A stretch of 64,000 bases of DNA from CALXOJ01 sp034120015 (lineage in GTDB: Bacteria; Spirochaetota; Spirochaetia; JAFGXN01), in assembly GCA_034120015.1 (NCBI GenBank), contig JAXEIF010000014.1, forward strand, positions 25,689 to 89,688, written 5' to 3'. Below, piece by piece: positions 1 through 7,788 of this stretch. Below the pieces are notes generated by a model. It saw only the letters and a program-made list of their open reading frames with translations. It searched no databases and had not been told where the DNA came from. A program made the position numbers and the translations under genes. The first letter of the stretch is position 1. Each line of letters begins with the position of its first letter.

Positions 1-143
1 AGCCGTATCGAAAGAAACAGGAAGCGCAACCGTTCTCCGGGAACCGGTTCCGAACCGAATCCGGGAGAAACCGTGCCGAGTAAGAAATGAGCTGCCGAAA
101 TCAGCAGCAGCATTCCAATCAAAACCGGAAAAATTCTTTTCAT
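1..143 (-). CDS. FecCD/BtuC-type ABC transporter permease, N-terminal fragment
   Basis: Only the first 47 or so codons are in the window; the gene runs off the left edge. The start ATG overlaps the stop of the upstream binding-protein gene in an ATGA arrangement (140-143), so the two are probably translationally coupled. The visible product begins MKRIFPVLIGMLLLISAAHF, a hydrophobic first membrane segment, followed by a short loop and an Arg-Leu-Arg stretch, which is the usual start of FecCD-family iron/cobalamin permeases. Placement after a metal-chelate binding protein and downstream of a cobalamin riboswitch makes a BtuC role (B12 import across the inner membrane) the best inference. Substrate specificity cannot be read from this fragment. 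Confidence 0.7.
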   Translation of the reverse strand, partial: MKRIFPVLIGMLLLISAAHFLLGTVSPGFGSEPVPGERLRFLFLSIR

Positions 144-1255
144 TTCAGAATCCTGTAAAACCGCACCGGTTCACCGCCGTTCAAAATCGCTTTCAGATCT
201 TCCAAAAGCCAATCGGGATGCAGCGGAGAATAATCATAAAATCCGTTAAATCCACGTTCGTCGAGCATCCGATCATTGACGGCAATCCGCGCCGTCTCAA
301 GCGGGGAAAAATCTTTCAAACGGGAATCACCGAAAGCGGAAAGTGCCGTTTTGACAAACGACTCCCGACTCCCGTAGGTTCCCGTATGAATCAGCCAGAC
401 CGAGGCTCCGGAAAAGCGGGTAAAGACCGTCTCCAAATCGAGCAGAACGGTTTCCGATGCGGAATCGGACATCGGGTAGTCACCGCCGGCATCCCTTACT
501 GCCGAAGCCATAAAACTGTCGGCTGACGGCATCCGCCACAATCCGTTAACGGGAAGATGAAACAGCACACGGGGGCGGCCTCCGCCGGGAACAGTCTCCT
601 CCGCCAGTTCCCGATAACGACGCTCCGTTTCGCGAAAAAGAGCCGCCGCCTCGTCCGCCTTTCCGAAAAAAGCCGCTTCCAACTCCGCCCACCGGGTCCG
701 TCCGAGAATATCCGGCTCCCGCCAGTCTCCGATCGGAACGGGAACCGCTCCGCAATCGAGGATTTTTCTCAATTCGACCCGGTCACCCGCCGCCGGAGAA
801 TAAAAAACGACTTCCGGACGCAGAGCCGCCAATTTTTCACGATCCAGAACCATCCCGTCAGCCAAAAAAGCAATTTCACCGCGTTCGATTTTTTTTCGGA
901 AAACGGGAATCGTCGTATAATCACCGTCCATACCGACAACCGTATCGCTCTCTCCGATCTCGTCGAGCAGCACCAGCATGGTCGAGGTGCAGACGGCCAC
1001 CCGTTTTTGCGGAACGGACACCCGGAAGCAGAGATCGTCGTTCAGACGGGCGGAAAGCGCTTCGCCGTGATCGCAAAATTCATAGGTAAAAAGCTGTCCG
1101 TCGACAGCAATTTGAGCGGAAACGACACGTCCGTCACGATTTTTTTCGAGACTGAAACCGCGGGCCTGACCGTAACCGGCAAATTCGAAAGTCTTTCCGC
1201 AGGAAAGAAATATCGGTATCAGAAAAAAAACAGCATATTTTGATCTTTGTTTCAT
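140..1255 (-). CDS. btuF: Cobalamin/iron-chelate ABC transporter substrate-binding lipoprotein
   Basis: Periplasmic substrate-binding protein of the TroA/BtuF superfamily, about 371 residues, expected to hand cobalamin to the adjacent permease. I start at 1255 rather than at an upstream in-frame Met because the sequence from there (MKQRSKYAVFFLIPIFLSCG) is a lipoprotein signal peptide with a Cys at residue 19. The region RVAVCTSTMLVLLDEIG followed by LRPEVVFYSP is the typical core of PF01497 proteins (first Rossmann strand and helix, then a 'location known only by inference' strand). The stop overlaps the permease start; the TonB gene ends 2 bases upstream. The B12 assignment comes from the operon's riboswitch; on sequence alone it could equally bind a ferric siderophore or haem. 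Confidence 0.75.
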   Translation of the reverse strand: MKQRSKYAVFFLIPIFLSCGKTFEFAGYGQARGFSLEKNRDGRVVSAQIAVDGQLFTYEFCDHGEALSARLNDDLCFRVSVPQKRVAVCTSTMLVLLDEIGESDTVVGMDGDYTTIPVFRKKIERGEIAFLADGMVLDREKLAALRPEVVFYSPAAGDRVELRKILDCGAVPVPIGDWREPDILGRTRWAELEAAFFGKADEAAALFRETERRYRELAEETVPGGGRPRVLFHLPVNGLWRMPSADSFMASAVRDAGGDYPMSDSASETVLLDLETVFTRFSGASVWLIHTGTYGSRESFVKTALSAFGDSRLKDFSPLETARIAVNDRMLDERGFNGFYDYSPLHPDWLLEDLKAILNGGEPVRFYRILK

Positions 1256-1257
1256 TA

Positions 1258-1875
1258 TCAATCTTCCAAACAGAAAACAAACTTTTTTTCCGTCACAAAA
1301 CCGCCCTTTCGGGGAGGAAAATGCCAGCGTGAAATCGCGGAAAGAACCGCACGACGAAACCATTCGTGAGAAGCATGAATCACTTCTGTTTCGGTAACGG
1401 CTCCGTCAGACCCGACAGTCATCCGAACGGTGACAAAGCCTTCGATTCCCTTTCTCCGGGCTGCCGCCGGGTAACCCGGCATCGGTAAAACAACGCCCGC
1501 ACTGGCCGATACAAAATCGATTTGCGGTCGCTGTTCGCCGCTTTGCCCCCCGTCCGCCGAAACCCGGGAAGGAATCTGTCCGCGACCGGTTTCTGTCGTA
1601 GCGGGAACGGAAGCGTTGCTCTCCGTGTTTACGGCCGGCTGCCCGACTGCCGCAACAGCCGGCCGAACAGCTGCCGAAACGGATTGCCGCAACGGCAACT
1701 GTTCGGACTTTTTTTCCCCGTTATTGACGGGAAGAGACGGCAGACGAAGCTCGACCGCGACCGCGGCAGTTTCGAAACGGGTTTCTATCGTAATAAAAAC
1801 GGCAGCAGTAAACAACAGTGCATAAATCAGCAGTGCCCCGCCGAAGGAAAGCGTCCACCGCTCCTTATCATTCAT
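1258..1875 (-). CDS. tonB: TonB-family energy transducer
   Basis: 205-residue inner-membrane protein with one N-terminal membrane anchor (about residues 10-30), a long low-complexity periplasmic linker rich in Val, Ala, Pro and Ser (about 40-125), and a C-terminal TonB domain: PMPGYPAAARRKGIEGFVTV followed by the conserved pattern G.V...EVIHAS....RAVLSAI..W.F.P. TonB couples the proton-motive force to outer-membrane receptors. Its start lies 8 bases inside the upstream surface-protein gene. ExbB and ExbD are not in the window, and no TonB-dependent receptor is visible, although one may lie beyond the left edge. Its position in a riboswitch-controlled B12 operon suggests a dedicated rather than a general TonB. 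Confidence 0.85.
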   Translation of the reverse strand: MNDKERWTLSFGGALLIYALLFTAAVFITIETRFETAAVAVELRLPSLPVNNGEKKSEQLPLRQSVSAAVRPAVAAVGQPAVNTESNASVPATTETGRGQIPSRVSADGGQSGEQRPQIDFVSASAGVVLPMPGYPAAARRKGIEGFVTVRMTVGSDGAVTETEVIHASHEWFRRAVLSAISRWHFPPRKGGFVTEKKFVFCLED

Positions 1876-2953
1876 GACTGTTCAACACCGCCGTGCAGGC
1901 CGCATCAAAACCGGCCGATCCGTACGTCTTAAAAGCATCATAAATGATGTGACCGAACGAATCATACATCGCCTCGTATCCGTCGGTATTCCCGCCGCAT
2001 CCGGGAATATCAACCAACCTGAGATACCGAACCCGATTCAGATCCAGCCGCCCGTCAGCCACGGATTCCCGCCCGGCCAGTTCATCCAGGTCGAACAGCG
2101 TACCGTATCCGAGCGGTTTGGCACCGGCCAGTCCGTACACCGAATCGGCAGCTATCTGTCCGCCGTCCGGAATCGGAACTGTTCCTTTCGATACCGAATC
2201 GAACCGCTCGAAATCGATTCCGTTGCTGCTCACCTCGACAAAAGCCAATTCGGCAAAAACCGAATTCTCATTCGCCGACATTCCGTTTTCAAATACGGCA
2301 AAATCGGGCCCCGGCCCGTTGGCCGCCGGGATTTCCCATTCGATCGTCAGAGAACCGCCGTTTCCCAAAGAAACCACATCATACACAGGATCGGTCACCG
2401 CTTCCGAACGGTGGGCAAACCAACCTCCGAGAACACGGTTTGCATCGGTAAACGATGTCAAATCACTGCCTTTCCGGTATTCGACCACACTTGTCGCCCA
2501 TCCTTTTGCGGTAAATGTCCCGGCCTTCACGGTCAGCTGCAACACGGAACCGAAACTTTCCGTAACGATAAAACGGTAACGGGACACCGCCGTTTCCCCA
2601 GGCCGTCTGAGGAAAAGAGAGTAAAGACCCGGCTTATCGGCCGAAAAAGATTCGGCCGTCTGCCAGCGACTGTCCGATACCGAAGGCACAGCGGCATCCG
2701 TTCCCGGTATCAGCACCGTTTCCGCCGTTTCCGAAAAACGGACATTGCGGCCGGGAGGAAGCATCCGACCCGTATAAAAACAACGTACAGGCGAAGCAAA
2801 ATCGCCGGCAGAAGAAGGCGGCATAGTCATATAAGCCGATTCGAATAACGGATCGAGCAGCTGTTTTCCGCTTACATCGGGAACCGGATCCGGGTCACAG
2901 GAAAAGAAAACAAAAACAGCAGCCGGTAATAAAAGCAGACAAAATCTGTTCAC
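1868..2953 (-). CDS. Cell-surface lipoprotein of B12/iron uptake loci
   Basis: 361-residue predicted lipoprotein (lipobox around FVFFSC, Cys19). The C-terminal two thirds holds a recognisable secreted beta-sandwich family: GPGPDFAVFENGM, then FAELAFVEVSSNGIDFERF, then FDLDEL and VRYLRLVDI. Proteins with this block are commonly found beside TonB-linked vitamin or metal uptake genes in Bacteroidota and spirochaetes; I recall the family from context and do not know a solved function. Its start overlaps the upstream lipoprotein stop (ATGA, 2950-2953) and its 3' end overlaps tonB. Inference: a surface or periplasmic-face accessory that captures the B12 ligand. No catalytic motif is apparent. Confidence 0.65.
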   Translation of the reverse strand: MNRFCLLLLPAAVFVFFSCDPDPVPDVSGKQLLDPLFESAYMTMPPSSAGDFASPVRCFYTGRMLPPGRNVRFSETAETVLIPGTDAAVPSVSDSRWQTAESFSADKPGLYSLFLRRPGETAVSRYRFIVTESFGSVLQLTVKAGTFTAKGWATSVVEYRKGSDLTSFTDANRVLGGWFAHRSEAVTDPVYDVVSLGNGGSLTIEWEIPAANGPGPDFAVFENGMSANENSVFAELAFVEVSSNGIDFERFDSVSKGTVPIPDGGQIAADSVYGLAGAKPLGYGTLFDLDELAGRESVADGRLDLNRVRYLRLVDIPGCGGNTDGYEAMYDSFGHIIYDAFKTYGSAGFDAACTAVLNSHE

Positions 2954-3516
2954 TGTTTCTGTTTACGAAAACCTGTCGACGCATAACCGAAATAACCGTT
3001 TTTTGCGGTAATTTCCCGTTCCGCTTCTTCCGCTGTCCCAAACAGCCGGTTAATATACACATTTTCGTCGGAAGATCCGTTTTTGTATCCCTGCGTAAAC
3101 ACCCACGTTCCGTCCTTTTTTTGTCCGAAGCGGAAAACATTAAACATTCCCGGCCTGCCCGTACCTTCGTTGTTGCATTCCGTTAACTCGAGAATCATGT
3201 ATCCGAAATGTCCGTAACCCGTTCCTTCCGGAAGATTCATCGCCGGTTGCGTTTCTTCACCGTTAAACCGGTCGAAAACAACCTTTCTGACTGTGCCCGT
3301 ATAGACCGTCTCCGCCGATTTCTCATCGACACCGCCTTTATACGTTACCGATGTTTCGGAAACGGAATAAATTTCCGTCCACGATCCGAATTCTGACTGC
3401 GTCGTCAAAACATAAGTTCCCAAGAGCTCTTTTCCCCGGGACGTCATTGTCAGCGGATCACACGCCGCCAGCAACAGAAGGAATACCGAAAGGATTCCCC
3501 ACTTTCTCTTTTTCAT
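2950..3516 (-). CDS. Small lipoprotein, first gene of the B12 operon
   Basis: 188-residue protein with a clear lipoprotein signal (MKKRKWGILSVFLLLLAAC, Cys19). The start at 3516 has a strong AAGGAG Shine-Dalgarno site 6 bases upstream. The mature part looks like a lipocalin-like or 'LLGTYVLT..' beta fold: it opens with a GxY strand after the lipobox and is rich in Tyr, Thr and Gly. I do not recognise a named family. As the first gene behind the cobalamin riboswitch and overlapping the next surface protein, it is probably a B12-uptake accessory exposed on the outer membrane. An anti-Shine-Dalgarno CTCC (complement of 3536-3539) lies just upstream and could hide the ribosome site when B12 is bound. 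Confidence 0.6.
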   Translation of the reverse strand: MKKRKWGILSVFLLLLAACDPLTMTSRGKELLGTYVLTTQSEFGSWTEIYSVSETSVTYKGGVDEKSAETVYTGTVRKVVFDRFNGEETQPAMNLPEGTGYGHFGYMILELTECNNEGTGRPGMFNVFRFGQKKDGTWVFTQGYKNGSSDENVYINRLFGTAEEAEREITAKNGYFGYASTGFRKQKQ

Positions 3517-3594
3517 GAAAACTCCTTTTCGGATCGGAGGTAACGATACGGATACGGCGAATCGATTTTTAACTCAGACCCGAAGTTAAAAAAT

Positions 3595-3742
3595 AAGAAT
3601 ATGTACCAAAGTTTCCCGGCTTACGGGCCGTTCGGCGAAGCCTTCCCATCCGAAGACAGTGGCCTGATTTCGCCTCTTCCCGATTACGGTTGCGGGTCAG
3701 CGCGGGATTTACACCCGACTTCCATTGAAATACACCTGATTA
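3595..3742 (-). promoter_or_regulatory. Cobalamin (AdoCbl-type) riboswitch
   Basis: Read on the minus strand, the leader contains the conserved core GCTGACCCGCAACCGTAA (complement of 3684-3701), preceded by GGAAGTCGGGTGTAAATCC, and a B12 box AAGCCGGGAAACTTTGG (complement of 3606-3622). These are the hallmark elements of the cobalamin riboswitch. It begins almost at the predicted transcription start and ends about 80 bases before the first gene. No poly-U terminator follows. Instead, a CTCC/GGAG pairing next to the start codon suggests control of translation. Expected effect: high B12 shuts off the uptake operon. Confidence 0.93.
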
Positions 3743-3767
3743 TACAAAATCGAAAGCGGTTTGACAA
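3739..3767 (-). promoter_or_regulatory. Sigma70 promoter of the B12 uptake operon
   Basis: TTGTCA (-35, complement of 3762-3767), 17-base spacer, perfect TATAAT (-10, complement of 3739-3744). Predicted start of transcription at about 3732, immediately ahead of the riboswitch core. Confidence 0.85.
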
Positions 3768-3794
3768 CCCACCGAATTTTCCGTCAAAAAGCAC

Positions 3795-3823
3795 TTCCTT
3801 TTCCGCGCTTTTCGTGTCATAAT
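3795..3823 (+). promoter_or_regulatory. Extended -10 promoter of the TPR gene
   Basis: TGT-CATAAT (extended -10; hexamer 3818-3823) with a poor -35 (TTCCTT, 3795-3800). Only five bases separate the -10 from the ATG at 3829 and there is no Shine-Dalgarno site, so the transcript would be leaderless. Confidence 0.55.
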
Positions 3824-3828
3824 AAGAT

Positions 3829-4299
3829 ATGAACAACAGTCAGGTATTTCAGAAAAACCATACAAAAGCCTGTTCTCTGATGGAAAAACGGAAATATGCC
3901 AAAGCTGTTCCCTATCTGTTGACTGCTCTGGAAGCGGTTCCCAACCATCCGGTTGTTTTATCCAATCTGGCAACATCTTACTATGAGGCAGGCGCCCTCG
4001 ACGAAGCGGCACGCACAGTCTCTCAGGCCGAATTTCTGGGCATCAAAACAGCGGAACTCAACAATGTTGCCGGTCTGATCGAACTGAAACGGCAGCAATA
4101 TACAAAGGCGCTCGAACTGTTTTACGAAGCCGTCAGAAAAGAACCCCGGATTTCCGTTTATCACAACCATCTGGGGGTTGCTCTTTTTAAGCTGAAAAAA
4201 TATCCGCACGCTTACAACGAATTCAAAACCGCAGTCAGTCTGGATCCGTCCAATAAAGAAGCCCGCCGCAATCTCGATGACTGCGAGGAATTCATCTGA
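3829..4299 (+). CDS. Tetratricopeptide repeat protein
   Basis: 156-residue soluble protein without signal peptide made almost entirely of TPR units: about residues 8-41 (KAVPYLLTALEAVPNHPVVL), 42-75 (SNLATSYYEAGALDEAARTV), 76-109 (LNNVAGLIELKRQQYTKALE) and 110-143 (HNHLGVALFKLKKYPHAYNE). Residues such as G/A8, Y11, A20 and P32 of the TPR consensus are visible. TPR arrays mediate protein-protein contacts; no partner is suggested by its neighbours. It is transcribed divergently from the B12 operon and converges on the barrel-protein gene at 4326. There is no ribosome-binding site before the ATG. Confidence 0.85.
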   Translation: MNNSQVFQKNHTKACSLMEKRKYAKAVPYLLTALEAVPNHPVVLSNLATSYYEAGALDEAARTVSQAEFLGIKTAELNNVAGLIELKRQQYTKALELFYEAVRKEPRISVYHNHLGVALFKLKKYPHAYNEFKTAVSLDPSNKEARRNLDDCEEFI

Positions 4300-4325
4300 A
4301 AGCCGGAATCCTGTTACGGATTAAA

Positions 4326-5468
4326 TCACTTTCCGCTGTGTTGCGTCACACCCGGATAGGAAATTCCGAACACAATCTGAAGAAGGTGGTCCCAGGTCTG
4401 CCGATCGAAATTATGCGCTCCCCAGTAAGAAGCCGACAGGGTATAGGTTTTTGCGGCACGCAGCAGCTCTCCGTCGACGGTAATCGGTTTTGTTTTAAAG
4501 ACAAAAGCGGCTGTTGATTTGAATCCCAGAAGATTGACATTCCTGTAGGGCGGAAGATTGTGAAAAAACCAGGTCGGAGCCAATGTCAGACGAACAATAT
4601 CTTTTAATCCCGCTCTGACACCGACAGATTCTTCCAAATAATATTCTGTCTCCGATCCTCCGTCGGGATACGAAGTACTGTCGAAATAAAAATCGTTGTA
4701 AACAGTCAGCGTATATCCGTTTGCCTTTATTTCGGGATGCGCCTGAAAAAATTCATAACCGACGGACATGAGCGTTTCCGTTTCGAACGAAGAAAGACCG
4801 GCCGCCTTACGTGTAAAAAAAGGCAACAGTCTCTGTTCAAGAGACCAGTTTAACCCGGGCATTCCGGAACCTTCCAGTAAAGTCCGGAATGCAAGACGAT
4901 GTTTGAAACTGTTCCAATTCGACTGATCGAAACGGTATTCCAGCCCGAAAAGCAGATCCAAATCATCGGAAAAAGAGAAGCGGTTATCCCAACCGACCCC
5001 GTATCGGTTCCGGTAAAGAAAACCGCCCTCATCCGGCTTTTCGGCATCATAAATATTGCGCAGGTGAATGTTCAGATAAGTATAAACAACGACGGTATAC
5101 AAATCCGAAGGCATCATTGTAAAGTTCAGACGAAAAGTATCCCGATTAAGCATTTTATCGTTGTACAGGAAAAGCGGGTTAAACCCGACTTTGTCATCGA
5201 CAAATTTCAGCACACCCTCGAAATTTAACGACCACGAAAAACGCCACGGCAGCCCGGCGGCAACAACAGACGGCTTCGTTTCCGCTACAGAAACCGCAGC
5301 CGGCGCATCGGACATCATTTCGGCGGAATCCGCTGCAATACCGTCGGTTACCGCTTCGATCTCATCCTCACTCCGAAGCGAATCCGATTCCGTATCCTCA
5401 GCCGGTAAAATCATCGCGTGAAAAAATAACAACAGAATACAGAAAAAAGTCGGACGCTTGCGAATCAT
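4326..5468 (-). CDS. Predicted outer-membrane beta-barrel protein, paralogue 1
   Basis: 380-residue exported protein. I use the Met at 5468, whose ATG shares one base with the stop of the hexosaminidase gene (TGATG), giving a signal peptide MIRKRPTFFCILLLFFHAMI. After a short acidic linker (about 25-60), the rest alternates aromatic and polar residues in the manner of a beta-barrel (for example RLNFTMMPSDLYTVVVYTYL) and ends with a run of short strands. It is clearly related to the protein at 8573-9796: both share F-E-x-x-x-x-K-x-N-P-L-x-L-Y-x-D near residues 75-95 and a W-x-x-L-L-Q-[IV]-x-F ending (DHLLQIVFGI and DSLLQVLFDF). Function unknown. Co-transcription with a GH20 enzyme suggests glycan uptake or outer-membrane binding, but that is inference. 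Confidence 0.6.
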   Translation of the reverse strand: MIRKRPTFFCILLLFFHAMILPAEDTESDSLRSEDEIEAVTDGIAADSAEMMSDAPAAVSVAETKPSVVAAGLPWRFSWSLNFEGVLKFVDDKVGFNPLFLYNDKMLNRDTFRLNFTMMPSDLYTVVVYTYLNIHLRNIYDAEKPDEGGFLYRNRYGVGWDNRFSFSDDLDLLFGLEYRFDQSNWNSFKHRLAFRTLLEGSGMPGLNWSLEQRLLPFFTRKAAGLSSFETETLMSVGYEFFQAHPEIKANGYTLTVYNDFYFDSTSYPDGGSETEYYLEESVGVRAGLKDIVRLTLAPTWFFHNLPPYRNVNLLGFKSTAAFVFKTKPITVDGELLRAAKTYTLSASYWGAHNFDRQTWDHLLQIVFGISYPGVTQHSGK

Positions 5469-7525
5469 CAGCGGCAGGTTCCGTCGGCATCCATGCATTT
5501 CACGTAAATATCGGCTGTTCCCGAAGCTTGCGCATCACTCACCGTCAGAACCAATCGGGTTCCGCCTCCGACCGGCTCCTGCATGTGGAAAGTAAAAACT
5601 CCGGCTTGAGCAATGCCGTCAAACAGGCGGCATTCCGGACGCTCCGCATATCCGATACCGTATTCCGAAGAAAGTTTCGCATTCGGAATGGCAACTGCCG
5701 GACTCGATCCGTTGGCGGGAACCAGATAAACCTGAACCGTCACGGCACCGTCAAGTCCGGGAATATCGACTTCATAATCCCCCGTACCGGAAAAATCAAC
5801 CGCCGCAGCTTTTTTACCTTTCGAGGGAATGCAAAAATTGACATCCATCGCTGCCAGCCTCTGAAGATGCCGGCTCAGCTTTACACAAAAATAGGAAAAA
5901 CTCTTTTTCTGCTTCGGCGACCAAACCGCTTCGGCAACAGCGGCAGCGCGCGGATACCCCATAAATTCGACCTGATCAATGGTTTTGATATATTCGGTCC
6001 AGATATTGGCCTGCCCGCCGAGAACATACTGCTCATACTTTCCGGCTAAAGCCGCACCGACAGGATCGAACGAATAGACTTTTTTCAAAGGAAGATACCC
6101 TCCGATGCCGAGCTGATTATACGGCGCGGCTTCCTGATGATAATCCAGATAAACAAAAGTCGTCGGTGTCATTACAATATCGTGATGCATCTTTGCGGCA
6201 CGGATACCGCCGGCTTTTCCCCGCCAGCTCATGACAGTTGCATTTGGCGCCAGACCGCCGTCGAGTATTTCATCCCAGCCGATCAGACGACGGCCGTGTG
6301 CCGTCAGGAACTCATCCATCTGATGAACAAACCAGCTTTGTGCACCGTTTTCGTTTCCGAGTTCTTTTTCGCGAATAAAGGCCTGAACCTCTTCGGAAAG
6401 CTTCCACTGACCTTTGGCACATTCGTCACCGCCGATATGGATAAATTCACTCGGGAAAATATCCATAACTTCGGTAAGAACATCTTTCAAAAATTCCGCT
6501 GTTTTTTCAGCCGGTTTAAAAACACGCGGAGAGACACCCCAGATACCGGAAACCTTGACATTGTTACCCTGAATACAATTCGGGCAGTTAAAAAAGCAGC
6601 TGGTATCGGCTTTGGCCGCAATCAGTTTTTCATCGGGAACATCCGACACCCCCAGCCACGGATAAGCAGCTATCGCTGCCTGAGCATGTCCCGGCAATTC
6701 GATTTCGGGAACCACCGTGATACCGCGTGCGGCCGCGTAACGGACAATGTCGCGTGCTTCATCTTGCGTATAATAACCTCCGTGCGGCGTATTGTCGTAT
6801 TTATGACCGCCTTTCAACCCGCTCAGATAATGACCTTTCAGCGTCCGTTCCCGTTTACTCCCGACTTCGGTCAGCAGCGGATATTTTTTAATTTCCAGCC
6901 GCCAGCCCTGGTCATCGGTCAGATGCCAGTGAAGTTTATTGAATTTGTGTATCGCCATCAAATCAATAAAGCGTTTGACGGAATCCGTATCGAAAAAATG
7001 CCGGCTGCAGTCGAGCATCAGTCCGCGCCACTCGAAGCGGGGGTAATCCTCTACCGAGACAACCGGAACCGTCCAGGAAACTCCGGCCTGAACCATGCCT
7101 GCGTAAACGGCGGGAGGCAGCAGCTGTTTAAGCGTTTGGTAAGCGTAAAAAAAACCGGAAGGTCCGTTAGCTCGAATTTCAACCGCATCGACGGAGACAT
7201 CCAGCATATAAGCTTCCGGGCCTTTTTCGGCAAAATTTTCGTCGGCTTTTAAAAACCGGATCACATTGGTTTCCGCCCGTTCCGCTTTCTTAAGCGTAAA
7301 TCCGGCGGCAATCCGGAAATCCGCCGTCAGAAATTTAACCGTATCGGCAGCTTCCGGATCCGAAACGATAACCGTTCGCGGAGTTACGGTAAATTCTCCG
7401 ACACCTTCTTTCAGAAAAACAGGCTGAGGGATCACAGCCGTCCGCTCAATGCCTTTTCCCGGCCGAACCGAAGTACAGGCCGACAGAACCATTAATCCAA
7501 GTAAAACGGAAATCAGTCTTTTCAT
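5468..7525 (-). CDS. Beta-N-acetylhexosaminidase, GH20 family lipoprotein
   Basis: About 685 residues. The start at 7525 (second of two adjacent ATGs, the other at 7528) follows a GGGAG site and gives the lipoprotein signal MKRLISVLLGLMVLSAC (Cys17). Order: N-terminal GH20b-like domain, then the catalytic TIM barrel from YPRFEWRGLMLDCSRHF through HWHLTDDQGWRLEIKKYP, the catalytic Asp-Glu pair in FIHIGGDEC, and the later substrate-binding segments LIGWDEIL and ANIWTEYI. GH20 enzymes remove terminal GlcNAc or GalNAc from glycans by substrate-assisted catalysis. A C-terminal beta domain follows (about 575-685). The enzyme should sit on the cell envelope and act on host mucin, chitin or peptidoglycan-type oligosaccharides. 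The coupled downstream barrel gene suggests a shared transcript. Confidence 0.92.
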   Translation of the reverse strand: MKRLISVLLGLMVLSACTSVRPGKGIERTAVIPQPVFLKEGVGEFTVTPRTVIVSDPEAADTVKFLTADFRIAAGFTLKKAERAETNVIRFLKADENFAEKGPEAYMLDVSVDAVEIRANGPSGFFYAYQTLKQLLPPAVYAGMVQAGVSWTVPVVSVEDYPRFEWRGLMLDCSRHFFDTDSVKRFIDLMAIHKFNKLHWHLTDDQGWRLEIKKYPLLTEVGSKRERTLKGHYLSGLKGGHKYDNTPHGGYYTQDEARDIVRYAAARGITVVPEIELPGHAQAAIAAYPWLGVSDVPDEKLIAAKADTSCFFNCPNCIQGNNVKVSGIWGVSPRVFKPAEKTAEFLKDVLTEVMDIFPSEFIHIGGDECAKGQWKLSEEVQAFIREKELGNENGAQSWFVHQMDEFLTAHGRRLIGWDEILDGGLAPNATVMSWRGKAGGIRAAKMHHDIVMTPTTFVYLDYHQEAAPYNQLGIGGYLPLKKVYSFDPVGAALAGKYEQYVLGGQANIWTEYIKTIDQVEFMGYPRAAAVAEAVWSPKQKKSFSYFCVKLSRHLQRLAAMDVNFCIPSKGKKAAAVDFSGTGDYEVDIPGLDGAVTVQVYLVPANGSSPAVAIPNAKLSSEYGIGYAERPECRLFDGIAQAGVFTFHMQEPVGGGTRLVLTVSDAQASGTADIYVKCMDADGTCR

Positions 7526-7553
7526 CATACAACTCCCGATAAACATTTTTAAC

Positions 7554-7582
7554 AGTGTAAAACAGTTTCTTTTCTTTGTAAA
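7554..7582 (-). promoter_or_regulatory. Probable promoter of the hexosaminidase operon
   Basis: TTTACA (complement of 7577-7582), 17-base spacer, TACACT (complement of 7554-7559), 25 bases upstream of the translation start. Apart from this and the tcdA promoter, I see nothing else defined in the 7529-7788 intergenic stretch. Confidence 0.5.
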
Positions 7583-7754
7583 GTCTTTTTTTCGATTCCG
7601 TAACGGGTTGCTCTCCGGAACGAGACAGTCGTCCCGAAACAAAAACACCTTCAAACGAAATCGGCTATAAAGCAGAAAAATGACAGTTTATTGTAGAGGC
7701 AACGGCGGAAACGACGGTTCGCTGCCGACGATGCATCGGGAATTTTCAAAGCTC

Positions 7755-7782
7755 TTGTCAGGATTTTTTGTTATGATATAAT
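7755..7782 (+). promoter_or_regulatory. Promoter of tcdA (leaderless arrangement)
   Basis: TTGTCA (7755-7760), 16-base spacer, TGA-TATAAT extended -10 (hexamer 7777-7782). Six bases separate the -10 from the ATG at 7789, so transcription should begin at or next to the start codon. Confidence 0.8.
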
Positions 7783-7788
7783 CGACGC

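Noticed and set aside
3601..3822. 73-residue open frame on the plus strand
   Set aside because: Lies across the cobalamin riboswitch and promoter of the minus strand; a coincidence of the RNA sequence.
6137..7252. 371-residue open frame antisense to the GH20 gene
   Set aside because: No start signals or protein family; shadow of the hexosaminidase coding frame.
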